A stretch of 64,000 bases of DNA from Trichoplax adhaerens (Eukaryota > Placozoa > Uniplacotomia > Trichoplacea > Trichoplacidae): the NCBI RefSeq assembly GCF_000150275.1, contig NW_002060944.1, positions 9,675,544 to 9,739,543 of the forward strand, written 5' to 3'. Every line of letters begins with the position of its first letter. Position 1 is the stretch's first letter. The translations under genes were made by a program, and so were the position numbers. Positions 13,701 through 27,789 of the stretch are shown piece after piece. The notes below the pieces were generated by a model. The model worked only from the letters and a program-made list of their open reading frames with translations. It searched no databases and had not been told where the DNA came from.

Positions 13701-16700
13701 TTCAACTAGCCTCATTTTACAGAAATTCATCAATTCGCCTTTGTAATTGCTACATAGTAGTAAAATGATTTACAAGTAGTAGCATTTTCCCTTTTTGAAC
13801 AAATACGAATCGTTCTTCAAGACTGGGTATACCCACTACTATGCCTTACTGAAGCATTATTAGGTTATTTTGACGAAGCCCTAAGAAAAACAGGTCTCTT
13901 CTTTCTAAATCTTAGAACATTATCCTACTCTTCCGTGATATTGAACCATTTATAGGATTCCTTCTATCAAGCTAAAAAAGACTATGGCGTAGCTTGTTAA
14001 CATTAATTGCATGCTTGCAAACAATTAGCATTGAGCTTAACAATTCGCGCACTAGAAAGGCTTCATTAAGCTATTAGAGGCGATAAAATAACTTAGTAAT
14101 CTTCATGTCCTATTGGTTCCGATCAATTTATTTTCCTGCTCCAAGAATAAAACAGAATTAATTTATACAATACAAAACGAGATAATTTAAACTATCAATT
14201 CGATCAATTTCATAATTAATTCATGATTAACTTCGTTGAGAGAATTTCAGTTTCTTTTACCGTTTTACAATAAGATGACATTCGATAACTAGTGATGCTA
14301 GTCTACAATATAAGTCAAATTATTTCACAATATTTCATGGTTTATAGTCTGACAAAATAGGTCGTTCATGATATTCTAGTTATTGAGCTTGAATCAATGC
14401 TAATTTCTAGGCGTCTTGAAGCATAATTCAAGGCTGGATAATAAGATTTTGCTCAGTTTTGGTTTGGAGCATTAAAGAATGAGTCATAAAATTTTTCATA
14501 ATTTCTAATGGGTTACAGTCCGCTGAAATAGATTGATATTTTCGTTAGTTGGTTTAGAATCAATTCCAGTTTCTGTGCATCTTTTAGCATGATTCAGGGA
14601 AGATAATAAGAGTTCAATTTTAATTCTTAACCATGAAGTAAAGAGATAAAGGATAGGAATTTGTTCCAACCTCATTCTTGATGCATAAATTAAGGGTTTA
14701 GCAATTAGCTATATTTTTGTTTTATTAGAGCAATTCTGGACTAAAAAATTGAATTTATTACAATTTAATTTATTTGACTATGAAACAAGGCTAGATCATA
14801 GAATCTTAATATATTCTTACTTTATTGATCATAAATCACTGCTAGATCATATAAACCCGTTATATTTTAGTTTTATTGATTACAAATCACGGCTTAATCG
14901 TACTGTACAAATTTGTTATACGTGTTCCTGTATTTTATGAACGTATTAAGGTTTAGATGATAGGGAATTGTTACCGTCTCGTCCTATAATTATATATAAT
15001 TGCAATTCAAGGGTATGTGATTAGAAGAGTTTATTGCATTCTTGTTTTCTAAGCATACATCAAAGATAAGATTATAAAAGTTTGTTATACTCTTGTTTTT
15101 ACGCATAATTTAAGGGTTAGATTATATGAGTTTTGCTCTATTCTTGCTCTGTACAGTAGAAATCAAGGATTAGATTATAGAAGTTTGGTATGTTCTAGTT
15201 TTTTTAGCCGAGGATTAGGCAATAAGTATTTATTCTATTTATGTCTTTGAAGCATAAATTTAAAGTATCGTTATAGGAGTTTGTTCTAATTTTGTTCTAT
15301 AAACACAAATCAAAAGTATTTTTACAGGAGTTTGCTCTGTTTTTGTTTTTGAAACATAAACAAGAGTATCGTTATAGGAATTGTTATACTCTTGTTCTGC
15401 AAACAAACACAAATCAAGAGTTAAATTATAAAAGTTTGTTGTCTTCTTGTTCTATAAACATGAATCAAGAGTTCTGTTATAGAATTTTATCATATTATTG
15501 CTTTAAAAAACTTAAATCAAAAAAGAGATTATATGACTTGCTACGATATAGTCTTCTTCTGGTAAAATAAGTCAAGGTTGGATAATTTGAGCATGAATTC
15601 TGGCTGAAATGTAAGAATTTCATATACTAAAAAACTAGAAGCATGAATTATCAGCTAGTTTATGATAGTTCACATGGTAATTCTTGTTCTTTCAGCAACA
15701 GTCAAAAGTAGTTCATACGCATTTATTACGTAATCTTGAATCCTAGCCAGTATATTCGAGGTTGTTATAATCTTGTTGAATTTTTAAAACCATGAATCAA
15801 TACTGACTTAGTAATTATATAAGACATCAACAGTAGATTTTAACCTCTAGTCCCTTTTATATGACAATTTTATTGTTAATTGACGCATATCATCGCTCTG
15901 GCCAATCGATTTCATTCCGCTGCTTTTGGATATGACTTCGCTAAAACTATTGCAATAATTGAATATCGATAGACAGAATGGATTTTTTTCCTTTCTTGCC
16001 ATGACAAGACGTTGTAATAGATAATGTATTAACCTTGTTAAAAAAAGTAATCACAGTTTTAGGCGATCATCTTTTTAATTTATGGTAATTATGAGCACTT
16101 ATATACTTTCGAGACAATGCTAGCCTTTACTCCCGTCATAGTATGAATTGAAAATAGAAGAAATCTTGTTGCAGTTGCTGTAGTTTTATCTTTTGTCAGA
16201 TGAATCGCATTGCAAGTTTACCGTTATTATTAACTTACTATTTATTTCTTCTATTAAGGTGCAATATAAATAGCTTGTAGATGTTCTATTCAAATCTTTC
16301 GCTATTTCATTTATCTCCTTTTTATTGCAGAACAAAATTGTCGACGTAGATGGTACCAACGTTAAACTACAGGTAAGTGCATTAGTAAAACAAGAATAAT
16401 TGGAGTAAACTTTTTTTAAAGAATTTAAAATTATTATAAAATTTCTTTTATCTATCTTTCTCCTTCATTCTGATTGTCTTGTTAATTCCATCGTCATTTA
16501 TTTTAATCATTACAAGGTAATTATTGTTCACTTATTCAATATAGAGGTTATAGTCCCTTCATGATTATTAATGAACTGTTAATGAAACTCACTTATGCGA
16601 ATCTATTTAAAAATAATCGATAAATGTCCATTTTCTCATGAAAACCATCCGATAGGCGTTGGCATAGATTATTAAGCAATTTAACAAAGATATAGCAGTC

Positions 16701-19700
16701 ATTACTTAGTGTGTTATACAATACTATACATTGTTTCTATTTTTCGTAGAAAGTTGTTGACAATGTAGTATCTGGTCTACAGAAAGACAATATAATTCTT
16801 TACTATCTGCTTAAACTTGCAGTTTCTTCTTCTTGCTGTCGGTCCTGTCGTGTATTACGAATTAATTAAGTTCATCTAGCAGATGTAATCCATCTTCTTA
16901 AGCTTGTAGTTCTTCATTCTGCCAATCTTATCTGCTACTATTAGCTAATTTAGATAGATGCAGTCTTTATTTGATGGTATTTCCTCTTTAAACCTCACAG
17001 AGAAAGAGTAACTCGGACGAAGTCTATAAACTAGCCATAAAATTAGCCTGTTTACAATTAATTTCATCATTGCCTTACGGAAGGTTTACCAATGACGTGT
17101 ATACTTATAGCGTATAACCCGAAAATTTCATTCTATATTTGAAGTAGCCATTTCTATCTGCTTAGGAAGTAACTTTTATGCAATCTCGCATTATTTTCTT
17201 CATCTTATCATGCTTGTTATTTGGCTAATTTACTGTCAATCTAACTATTACTTGATAGAAGCTACAGCCTGATTCTTTAATTATATTGATGGACAGTATT
17301 GGAGTAAATTATTTTTAAGACAATAATCTATTGTAGTTTATGAGCTAATGCCGTCATTACTTGATGAAAAAAAGCTTTAGCAATGCTTTTAGTCTATTTA
17401 GAATGTAAGAATACTTTAGATATAATAATCTATTGCCAGAATTGGCCAATTTAGAATTAATTGAGACAGTAATCTTCCATACTTTTAGCTAGTTTACGGA
17501 TTAATCTCATAATTGGTTGATGAAGAGTATACTATAAAGATACTTCTAGTCCATTTAAAACGTTAGAATACTGTAGATGTAATAATTTTATTACTGGAAT
17601 TGACCAATTTAAAATTATTTGGACAATAACATACCATAACATTAGCTAGTTTATGGCTAATGTCATAATAGATTGATGAAAATTACGCTATAGGGATACT
17701 TTCAGTTTATTTAGAATATAAGAATGCTGTAGACATAACAATTCCTTACTAAAATCGACCATTTATAATTATGCCATGTTATGTAGAACAATTTACTCAG
17801 CGCAATTATAGACTTGTTGTAATTAGATAGTTCAGGATAGATAACATAATAATCAACTGTTGTATATCGATGGAAGCCTATTTGACCATTTACGAAGGAA
17901 AGATTAGAGCAAATTTCCTCCTTCCCCAATTTGTCCAAATTTGAAATGCATTACAAGAGTGTAAACTAAGGGAGGACTTATTCTCATAAATTAATCAGCT
18001 TAATTAGTAAATTAAAGAGAAAAATATTTAAGTAACAAAAGTAATTCATTTAGCTATGTAAAACATTAATACAAAAATCCATCTACCAATAAGCAGCAAC
18101 ACCGATCCAATGGATTGTAAATGAAATAATTTAATTTTAGGATTGTGTTCTAGAATAAGTTCTCTATTAATTTAATGTTAGTAAATTAAAAAGAGACCTG
18201 AAATAAATACTATTACTTTTGCGAATATTTTAACTTAGTAAAATGCAATCAAAGTCAAAATCAAATCGATCTTGTTTAGCCACAGCAATATCCTCCGTAA
18301 TGGTGTTTTTTACTAGATCATTGACTGTTCTAACTTAAACTCAGAGTAAAATAGAAGTTATTACATTTATTTCGATGATAAATTTTAGGAGAATCATTTT
18401 AATGGAATTGGATACAGATTTTCCCATCAATCCTTTACTAACATTACCCTACAAACACTCTCGAATTCAATTATCCATTGCGATAAATGAAATAGAAACT
18501 TAATTTTGTTACTCATTCTACATAATAGAAGTACTCTAATTTATTTAGTGGCAGGCTTTTATTCGGATTACATGGTCTACAACTCTTGTTCACAGGCAGC
18601 ATCTGCCATTATAAATTGAATTATAAATTAAATTAATTAGGACAAGTATGGATTATAAATTTCGACGTGATATCTATATAAGAAACTTTGGAATCTATGA
18701 ATTACTGAGCAGGGTTTTAAATGAAACACCGTAAAAGAGGGCTATAGAAATTTGACGTTGAGTATTATTCTTACCAATCTGATGAAATTAAAAACTAGAT
18801 TAAAGTCATTAAACTCCTATTCAAAGCAAGCAGATCGCTAGGATCATTATATTATTGAATAACACGTATCCCATAACTTTCATATGACTGTCTTACTTGT
18901 ATTTGAGTATGATTGTGATAAAATCACCAAACCAGTTCTAACCTGGTTACTGTCATGATTTATATTAAAATCATTGTAACCCAATAGTTGAAAAATTTCT
19001 TTTAATTCTAGCGTTATATTACTTAAAATTATATATTTTATACTCGTAAACCTCGAAGGTATATATCTTCAGATGCATGATCATTATTGCTCAAAAATAC
19101 TAATTCTGTTTAAACCTGGTAACTGTCGTGATTTATTGGAGATATAGCTTAAAACTAGGATGATTTCAAATCTTAATTATAATCATTTCTACTTTATAAT
19201 AAGATTTGGGATACTGCTGGTCAAGAAAGGTTCCGCAGCGTAACTCACGCTTATTTTCGCGATGCTCATGGTAAGATTGATATCTCTTCCATCTTAAACT
19301 AGTAAATATAATTTTGATCCATCGATGATTTATAATCCCTTTCCATATTAACTATCAAATGCACTAAAGTTTCGGGATCTTGCTATAGATTATGTCTTAT
19401 TCTAAATTTTTACTTCATTTATTAGCACTTTTGCTGCTGTATGATGTAACCAATAAAAAGTCATTTGAAAATGTTCTAGTAAGTCTTCTATAAAATGAAT
19501 CACAATTTTGGAACGCGTGTTGCACCTTTACTTACTTTCATAACTATAAAATAAGGAATACCAGCTTCTATTATTTTATAATTAATGTTATTGTCGATAC
19601 CGTACCTTAAACGAACTGAATGTTAACTGGCGATGACCTATGATGCATCAATATTTCCCTAACCTAAAGCATTAAAACTGATTCTAATGTATTCTAACGA

Positions 19701-20955
19701 GACGTTAAAGTACATCAATTATACTAAAATAGGACTCAGTTTAATGGTCTAATATTAATAACTTGAATGGCTATTTGTAACTAATAAACTTTATACTTGT
19801 TTTGCTAAGTCATGGATAGAAGATATTAATGCTCACGCTGGCAATGATGTCGTTGTTATGCTATTGGGCAATAAGGTACATAAACTAATTTTCTTATTGC
19901 CGTTATATTTGCATAGAACGATAAATCAAAGTTTAAACCAAGTTTTACAGATCTCAAAGTTAACCACATTATAGTTATGGACTCAATTAAATCGAATTCT
20001 ATTAGAAATTGTACATGTCTTATTTTGTAATTACAATATTGATAATCTACTTGGTCTAATTTAGTGTAAACTAATGATACTTTCAATCTTTATAAAATTG
20101 TATTAACTAATTTCTATTACAAAAAGGCTGATTTAACTACTGAAAAAGTTATAAAGACAGAACAAGGCGAAAAATTGGCTAAGGTAATTGTTAATTTCAG
20201 CATCATAAGAAGATTGTTTAAATCTTCTTATGACTTGAGATATCACAGGGTCTTTATCTAATTTTTATAACATAGTACAGAATATGAATTTAAAATTAAT
20301 CTACAAGGATCTCCTATCAGTCACTATGATATATTTCTACATATTTTGGATATAAAAGGAAAACTCATTTGCTATAATCTATTAAACTACAATTTCTGAT
20401 AGAGATATTTGAATCACAATATTATTAATAACGAATAATCTCTGGTTTGTGATTCTAATCAACCAGGATAATAATATTGCTTTCATGGAAACAAGTGCAA
20501 AAACTGGCATGAATATCGACTTGGCATTTCATGCAATTGCAAAGTAAGATATATTTATTTCTATATATTTTATTGTAGATGCAATGCATTTCTAAAATTT
20601 GAATAAAGCTTATGTACAGAGTAGTACTTCAATGCAACCTAAATTGATTCCAAAATGGAAATAACCTTTAGCGAGTTTAACTCTAAAGTGTATGAGTATA
20701 GTTTCATGTATGCTTAGTTTATTCGGTATATTATGATATGACATGATTACTAATGTAATTAATTTCTGTATCGATCTGTATCGCGAATATCATAAATTAT
20801 CCATTATCAGCAATAATGATAACACTATAGTAAGGGATCTTTTCCTTGTTTATAGAAATTTGAAAGAAAAGAAGACACTTAGAAGTAATGGTAGAGATTT
20901 TAATATGAAAGAATATGTTAACAAGGAGAAGAAAAGGAGCGGTTGTTGCTCTTGA
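10703..20955 (+). CDS. RAB26/37: RAB26/RAB37-like small GTPase, nine exons
   Basis: Exons: 10703-10756, 11076-11186, 16331-16372, 19204-19270, 19426-19478, 19810-19875, 20127-20183, 20467-20543 and 20856-20955. All junctions are GT-AG, and they join in phase to a 208-residue Rab. Visible motifs are the P-loop GDSGVGKT (23-30), switch I STVGLDF (48-54), WDTAGQE (71-77), guanine-specificity NKAD (130-133) and ETSAK (158-162). The C-terminal CC (206-207) before the final Ser is a geranylgeranylation signal. [11 protein letters not shown] and the exon 4-5 join around [13 protein letters not shown] match the RAB26/RAB37 pair, which act in regulated exocytosis and secretory granule traffic. The N terminus is short (about 18 residues before the G domain), closer to RAB37 than to long vertebrate RAB26. 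Which paralogue it represents cannot be settled here. The 5.1-kb intron 2 and 2.8-kb intron 3 are filled with repeats. Confidence 0.95.
11295..11665 (+). repeat. RAB26/37: Two-copy ~185-bp duplication in Rab intron 2
   Basis: A block with GAGTTACAACTTT, ATCTTGATTGAAAT, GTAGTCA(A/T)TGAAA and CAGTAGAAAATAGAGCTTT (from 11307) is repeated from about 11489 with small differences. It lies wholly within intron 2. Confidence 0.8.
12560..13200 (+). repeat. RAB26/37: Diverged repeat units in Rab intron 2
   Basis: Words such as AATTCAGATGGCC, AATCCAGATGGCCATTTTC and AATACAGAAGGCCAATTC (near 12738, 12981, 13145) recur. So do TTAGGCTATCTTAAGGT/TTAGGCAATCTTAGGTCG followed by CTACCTGGGCAATT-like text. These indicate a decayed repeat of roughly 240-480 bases. 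Confidence 0.5.
14340..15600 (+). repeat. RAB26/37: Long array of short diverged repeats in Rab intron 2
   Basis: A unit of roughly 60-120 bases recurs many times. It contains TTTGTT-type text followed by CTTGTTTT, then CATAAATCAAG(G/A)GTT(A/T), then GATTATA(G/A)AAG. Examples start near 15080, 15140, 15280, 15330, 15380 and 15435. Indels have shifted the period. The chance open frame at 15292-15570 lies inside the array, and I treat it as a by-product. Confidence 0.7.
17330..17765 (+). repeat. RAB26/37: Three-copy ~160-bp tandem repeat in Rab intron 3
   Basis: The unit order is TAGTTTA(T/C)GG or GAGCTAAT, CATAAT/CATTACTTGATGAA, TACTTT-AGTCTATTTAGAAT, GAATACTGTAGAT, a TACTGGAATTGACCAATTTA-like word, then ATAACAT/TAATCTTCCAT. 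It recurs from about 17335, 17505 and 17648. Confidence 0.75.
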
Positions 20956-21927
20956 AGAAATAGCCTGTAAGCACTTGCGATTATTTCTTATGAAAATTAT
21001 CATATCTCTATCTATATGTATAACTAGAACATATAATTATTTGCTAACATTACAATAAACTTGCTGTCTATAGCTTGTTATCCCATCTATATATTTAGTT
21101 CTATACAAAATGCATCTCAATATTCCTCAATTTTAAGTTTTCAACTTGATATTGTAAAGGTGTTTTAACGTTAAACGAAGGTGATTCATTTATCTTTACC
21201 TTGAATGTGAATGGCATTAGCACAAAGTCAGTTAGATATAGTTCATCAATACATGTGCCAACTATAGTCGATAATATCCTTATTATAAATCTACATGATC
21301 AACTTATTATGGCTAGAAAGGGGTGTTTTAAATAACTTCATTTAAGCTAACCTATTAAGACTGGTAAAATAGTATCTTATTTTCATCATTTACTGTATCA
21401 AATCGTTAGCTGTATTCCTCGGCCACATACAGAAACTGTATGCAAGAAAGCGTTCAATTTTTGTAGCTATTAAATTCTTAATTGTATCGTTTTACCTTTA
21501 GTAATTTACCAGACAAGATAAACGTTGAAATACTTTGCTTTGTCTGCAATTTTAATATGCTTATATTACTAATACGTCAATGAATTTGTCAATATGGACA
21601 AATTGTTTTAATATTAGCTAAGGTATTTGATAGTATTTAATTCTCTATTTATTCAGTAATACATTAATCATTATTATACCATGGTGTAAAATTCATATTT
21701 CCTATTCAATAATTAATATTAAACCAATGATGAGAATTTGTGAAATCTTTGATGTAGACAAATTACTTGAGTAGTTATAGTTGGCATACGCGTAAATTAA
21801 TTATTTAAGTGATTAATATGCATCTAATTGAAAATTAATAAACTGTCTTTGCCTTTAATGATGTTAAACTCATTCATTGCTATACTGCTTTAAAAAAGCC
21901 ACTTTCATAGATAGAACATAAACTTGG
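20956..21927. other. Intergenic between the Rab gene and LTR elements
   Basis: AT-rich DNA without an exon chain or recognisable RNA gene. Confidence 0.4.
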
Positions 21928-22342
21928 TGTGAGGTTGATAGATCAAGAATCTTCAAACCTTTAGAAAATTAAGATTTATTGAACAAAAAACTCGTTTACA
22001 AAGTTATAACGTAATCGATCAGCTGAGGACCTCTAACGAGAAAGAACTATTATACTGTACTAAACTACTCGCTTATATACTTTTCCGTGTTAACAATCTT
22101 AGCACCTTACTTACTACGCATTTCTGTATTAGCATCTCAAATACAGGATAGTTTACACCTTTCATGTGAAGCTCTAGTATGAGTACTGTAGCACTCCTCT
22201 TCAAAAGGATACAGTTACTAAGCTAGCTATATTTAATACTTAAGCTTCTAACAGAATATCTATCACACGTTGAACACAATAACTACGGTAGATATTACTA
22301 TATATATCATCAACTTAGAATACAATATTACACTGTCTTACA
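21928..22342. mobile_element. Solo LTR-like element, 5-bp target duplication
   Basis: A 415-bp block begins TGTGAGGTTGA and ends GTCTTACA, giving the TG...CA ends of a long terminal repeat. It is flanked on both sides by CTTGG (21923-21927 and 22343-22347), a 5-bp direct duplication typical of integrase-mediated insertion. A TATA-like CTTATATAC lies mid-element. There is no internal gag/pol coding between this copy and the next. The simplest reading is a solo LTR left by LTR-LTR recombination. A MITE is less likely, because the ends are not inverted repeats beyond TGT/ACA. Confidence 0.75.
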
Positions 22343-22546
22343 CTTGGATATTAAAGTTTTAATATTTGTAAAGGTGAAACATTATGGGCACATTTTATTT
22401 AACCTTTGCTATTTATGCCGTAAGAAAGTCTTTGTTGGAAGCTTACATTTAAAGTAACGCGTTTTATTCACGTAATAACTTTTGCTGGAATAATCTCATT
22501 GGATTTTTGTGTTGCTAAGATACAAAGAGCTTATGCAGTATAAACA

Positions 22547-22962
22547 TGTGAGGTTGATACATCAAGAATCTTCAAAACTTTAGAAAATTAAGATTTATTG
22601 AACAAAACCTCCTTTACGAAGATACAACGTAATCGATTAGCTGAGGACCTCTAACGAGAAAGAACTAACTTACTATACTAAACTACTCGCTTATATACCT
22701 TTCCGCGTTTACAGTCTTAGCACCTTACTTACTACACACTTCGGTATTAGCATCTCAAATACAGGCTAGTTTACACCTTTCATGTGAAGCTCTAGTGTGA
22801 GCACTGTAGTGCTCCTCTTCAAAAGGATTACAGCTACTAAGCTAGCTATATTTAATACTTAAGCTTCTAACGAGCATATCTATCACATGTTGAACACAAC
22901 ACCTACGGTAGACATTACTAAATATATCATCAACTTAGAATACAATATTACAGTGTCTTACA
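22547..22962. mobile_element. Second copy of the same LTR-like element
   Basis: 416 bp with the same ends (TGTGAGGTTGA...GTCTTACA) and high similarity to the copy at 21928, in the same orientation and 204 bp away. Flanks are AAACA on the left and AACCT on the right, so no clean target duplication is visible. The intervening 204 bp is not retroelement coding sequence. Two independent insertions fit the flanks better than a deleted full-length element. Confidence 0.7.
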
Positions 22963-23896
22963 AACCTATGCTACTTCATACCAATTCTTAGGTCATTTAT
23001 TATATACCTAGCATCTGATACATTGAAGCGGTCCAGCAATGGTGACGCTAAGTTGCTATAAATGTCCTCGTCACAAGAATCTAACTTCGAATCCTGAGTT
23101 TACAGTCAGGGTTTTGAAATACGTTGTCCTCATTAGCTAGTAACTCGCCATATTTAAATTATGTCGGTCAATATTTCTAGTATTTTATCAACATTTTATT
23201 TTATTTTGTAGCCGATTAGTAATGGTATCGACGGGTATCTGTGATGATGGTTCAGTATACTTCTATTTTTCTTGTAAGTGAATTAAATTGCATATTTCTG
23301 TACTTTGCTACATTTTGGTTAATCTAAAAGGATAAATTTAAGCTATCGTTACTAAGAAGTATAATAGACAACTCAACGAGATAAGAATTTAGTCAAGTTG
23401 ATTCGATTGAGATGGATCGAAATATTTTCGTTCTGATGTCAGCAGGATTTATGCCTGTAAAACTTTAAGTTAAATAGTGATTTCAATGCAGTAATATTTT
23501 TCCTTCATAAAAATAATACAATACAATATAGTAAATTTATAGCCTGCTATAAAGATATGGCCACCAATAAATGCATTTAGTGAAAATTCAGCCTTGAATT
23601 ACTCTTATAAATGTAACATAAAATAATATAATAAATATTATGTTTTTGATAAGGTAATGGAGTAATTATGATAGCAAATCCTAAACGTTTTCTAGCACTT
23701 GTGTCGATGTCCCCTTTGTTGCCTAAATGTAATATATTGATAGAAAGTACAATTGATTTAAAATATTGACAGTCTGCTAGATTGCAAAATCATCTCTTTA
23801 ATAGGCTTATACTTATGATAGCATTGGTATGCTATCATAATCTCATGGCGATAATCATAGCAAGTAACATTTCATGAAAAGGTCATTTGTATGTTA
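22963..23896. other. Intergenic, nothing recognised
   Basis: No exon chain, RNA gene or repeat was recognised apart from AT-rich simple sequence. Confidence 0.4.
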
Positions 23897-25499
<1,603 letters not shown>

Positions 25500-26240
25500 A
25501 ACGTGTACAATTCATGACCAACAGCGACGTTTATTCAATTTACAAAGTATCTCTATGTTATTTCAATTACTATGGACACATTAAGCGCATTTAAAAGGTA
25601 GAATTCAATTTGCAGAGCTTGCGAAAACGGTATCCTTTTGCTTCCATGGCAATGTCGATCATTGATAAGAGTATCATCGACAGTTTGAGGGTGATGGAGA
25701 ATGATATCCTTCTACTTACATTCCCATCCATCGTCCTCCTATAACATTTAACATTTCTCTATCATCTTGGACTAATAGCAACAGATATTTCACTTACCAT
25801 AGTTAAATTAAAGCCTGCAAAAGTGAATATTAGCCACGTCTAGAGCAAAATCTTGAACATTAAAATGGAGGCTACAATAGTGGTTCTGGTGACGTCTTCA
25901 GTCATGGTCTGCTACAATGCAAAGTGGCGAAGACCTCGTACTGTAGCCTAAAAGTAAGGATGATTTGATTTTTTGCAATTGATTTGCCATAGGGATTAAC
26001 TGAAGCAATGTAAACTGAATACTGTGTCATATTACCGCTATAATAGTATCGTACATTATTCTAGACGATAACCTCATGATTGCGAGTATTGACTGAATAC
26101 GGTTTTAGTACTGAACCTCTGATACTGTACTCACTGTACACTGTACACTGTAGGCAAGGAAAAGCAGGACAAATCCGCCCGTCTGTAACACCTCTTTCGT
26201 TTCGATGTAACTGTGCTCTAAATCAGAGAGAATGCATCAA
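25500..26240. other. Intergenic, nothing recognised
   Basis: No gene seen. A short ACTGTACACTGTACACTGTA tract near 26130 belongs to the GTAC-rich palindromic sequence found elsewhere in the window. Confidence 0.4.
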
Positions 26241-27395
26241 ACTGCTAGATGGAGTATAATAAAATAATCAAAAATTGGGTAGAATAATTGTAGATGAATT
26301 GGAAAATTGGAAGCCACGGACGGAGTGGCTATGTCTTGCAATTTTACTGGGGGATAATTATATCAAGCAGCTAAAAGGAGTATACAGTACTGCATCAAAC
26401 CTTGCGTACCCTCGAAATAAAGATGCTGTAATCATCTCGGAGGTTTTATGCATAGTCGAATAGGATGCTAATTTGCTGTACTCCAGTTTGAGAAAATTCT
26501 GATATCTTTCTATACAGTACTTTCTCAGCTCATTCTTTATCGAATGAACTGGATAGCGATAGCTCAGAAAGTATAGGAAATAGTCTAGTGTACTCGGTCG
26601 TATAATTCTAGTTGAATAGGAAGACTTGAAGCCACGGACGGAGCGGGTATGTCTTGCAATTTTACGCAGGGATAATCTATCAAATTGCTCGATGGAGTAT
26701 ACTGTAGAGTACTGTATCAAATCTTACGTTCCCTCCAAAGGAAGATGTTTCTATCATCTCTCGGTTATATGCATAGTCGCATAGGAAGGATGCTAATTCA
26801 CTGTACAGCAAAGTGAGAGAATTTCGATATTTTTCTATGCAGTACTTTCTCAGCTCATTCTTTATCGAATGAGCTGGATCGAGATAGCTCAGAAAGTGTA
26901 GGAAATCGCAAACCTTACGTACCCTCGAAATAAAGATTGTTGTAATCATCTCTAAGGTTTTATGCATAGTCGAATAGGAAGGATGCTAATTCACTGTACA
27001 GCAAAGTGAGAGAATTTCGATATTTTTCCATGCAGTACTTTCTCAGCTCATTCTTTATCGAATGAGCTGGATCGAGATAGCTCAGAAAGTGTAGGAAATC
27101 GCAAACCTTACGTACCCTCGAAATAAAGATGTTGTAATCATCTCTAAGGTTTTATGCATAGTCGAATAGGAAGGATGCTAATTCACTGTACAGCAAAGTG
27201 AGAGAATTTCGATATTTTTCCATGCAGTACTTTCTCAGCTCATTCTTTATCGAATGAGCTGGATCGAGATAGCTCAGAAAGTGTAGGAAATCGTTTATTT
27301 ATTTAATGTACGCGTACCTTAGAATAATTGTAGGTGAATAAGAAGACTTGAAGCTACGGACAGAGCGGATATGTCCTGCAATTTGGATGACGTAA
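26240..27395 (+). repeat. Nested tandem repeats with a conserved hairpin
   Basis: Two layers are visible. A ~193-bp unit is almost exactly duplicated (26908-27100 and 27101-27292), and diverged copies lie upstream near 26390 and 26710. Each unit holds AGCTCATTC-tttatc-GAATGA(G/A)CT, a 9-bp stem with a 6-base loop, inside a wider pair ACTTTCTCAGCT...AGCTCAGAAAGT. A second block (AGCCACGGACGGAG followed by TATGTCTTGCAATTT) appears near 26311, 26631 and 27351, giving a higher-order unit of about 320 bp. Minus-strand open frames across the units are short and interrupted, so I read this as satellite-like or fold-back DNA, not coding. Confidence 0.8.
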
Positions 27396-27789
27396 TTTTC
27401 CATTGCATAGTGTTCAGTACAGTGTACTAGTACTAGTCTTCCTGCTCTATGCTACATTATAGGATGTTGTTTCCATATGGACTAGCCGGTAAATCACTAT
27501 GTTTTTATGGCTTACTTGGTCGACTATATCGCGACTGTATGAAAGATTTTGCAAGCCTATTCTGCTTAAAAGCATGCTAGTCAGTGTCTAGTACACGTAT
27601 GCAAGGCTAATATATCTCTATCAAATAAGGCATTGAAGTGAGAAATTTGAAGAAAGTGAAAAGCAGTTTAGCTCGGCTGCACCTTGGAGACCGTTGAGGT
27701 ATCTTCAAACTTGAATAAAAAATCTCCATTGCAAGGTAGATTTGGATAGAAGACCTTTTAAACGACTCTATCGATTGCTTCTTCTCCAT

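Noticed and set aside
15292-15570. 92-codon open frame in Rab intron 2
   Set aside because: Falls entirely within a decayed tandem repeat array and inside an intron; sequence is low-complexity.
21928-22962. Reading the two LTR copies as one deleted full-length retrotransposon
   Set aside because: The left copy has its own perfect CTTGG duplication on both sides, and the outer flanks of the pair do not match.
26358-26967. Overlapping minus-strand open frames in the hairpin repeats
   Set aside because: They arise from the repeated unit being open in one frame. Frames break between units and show no protein family.
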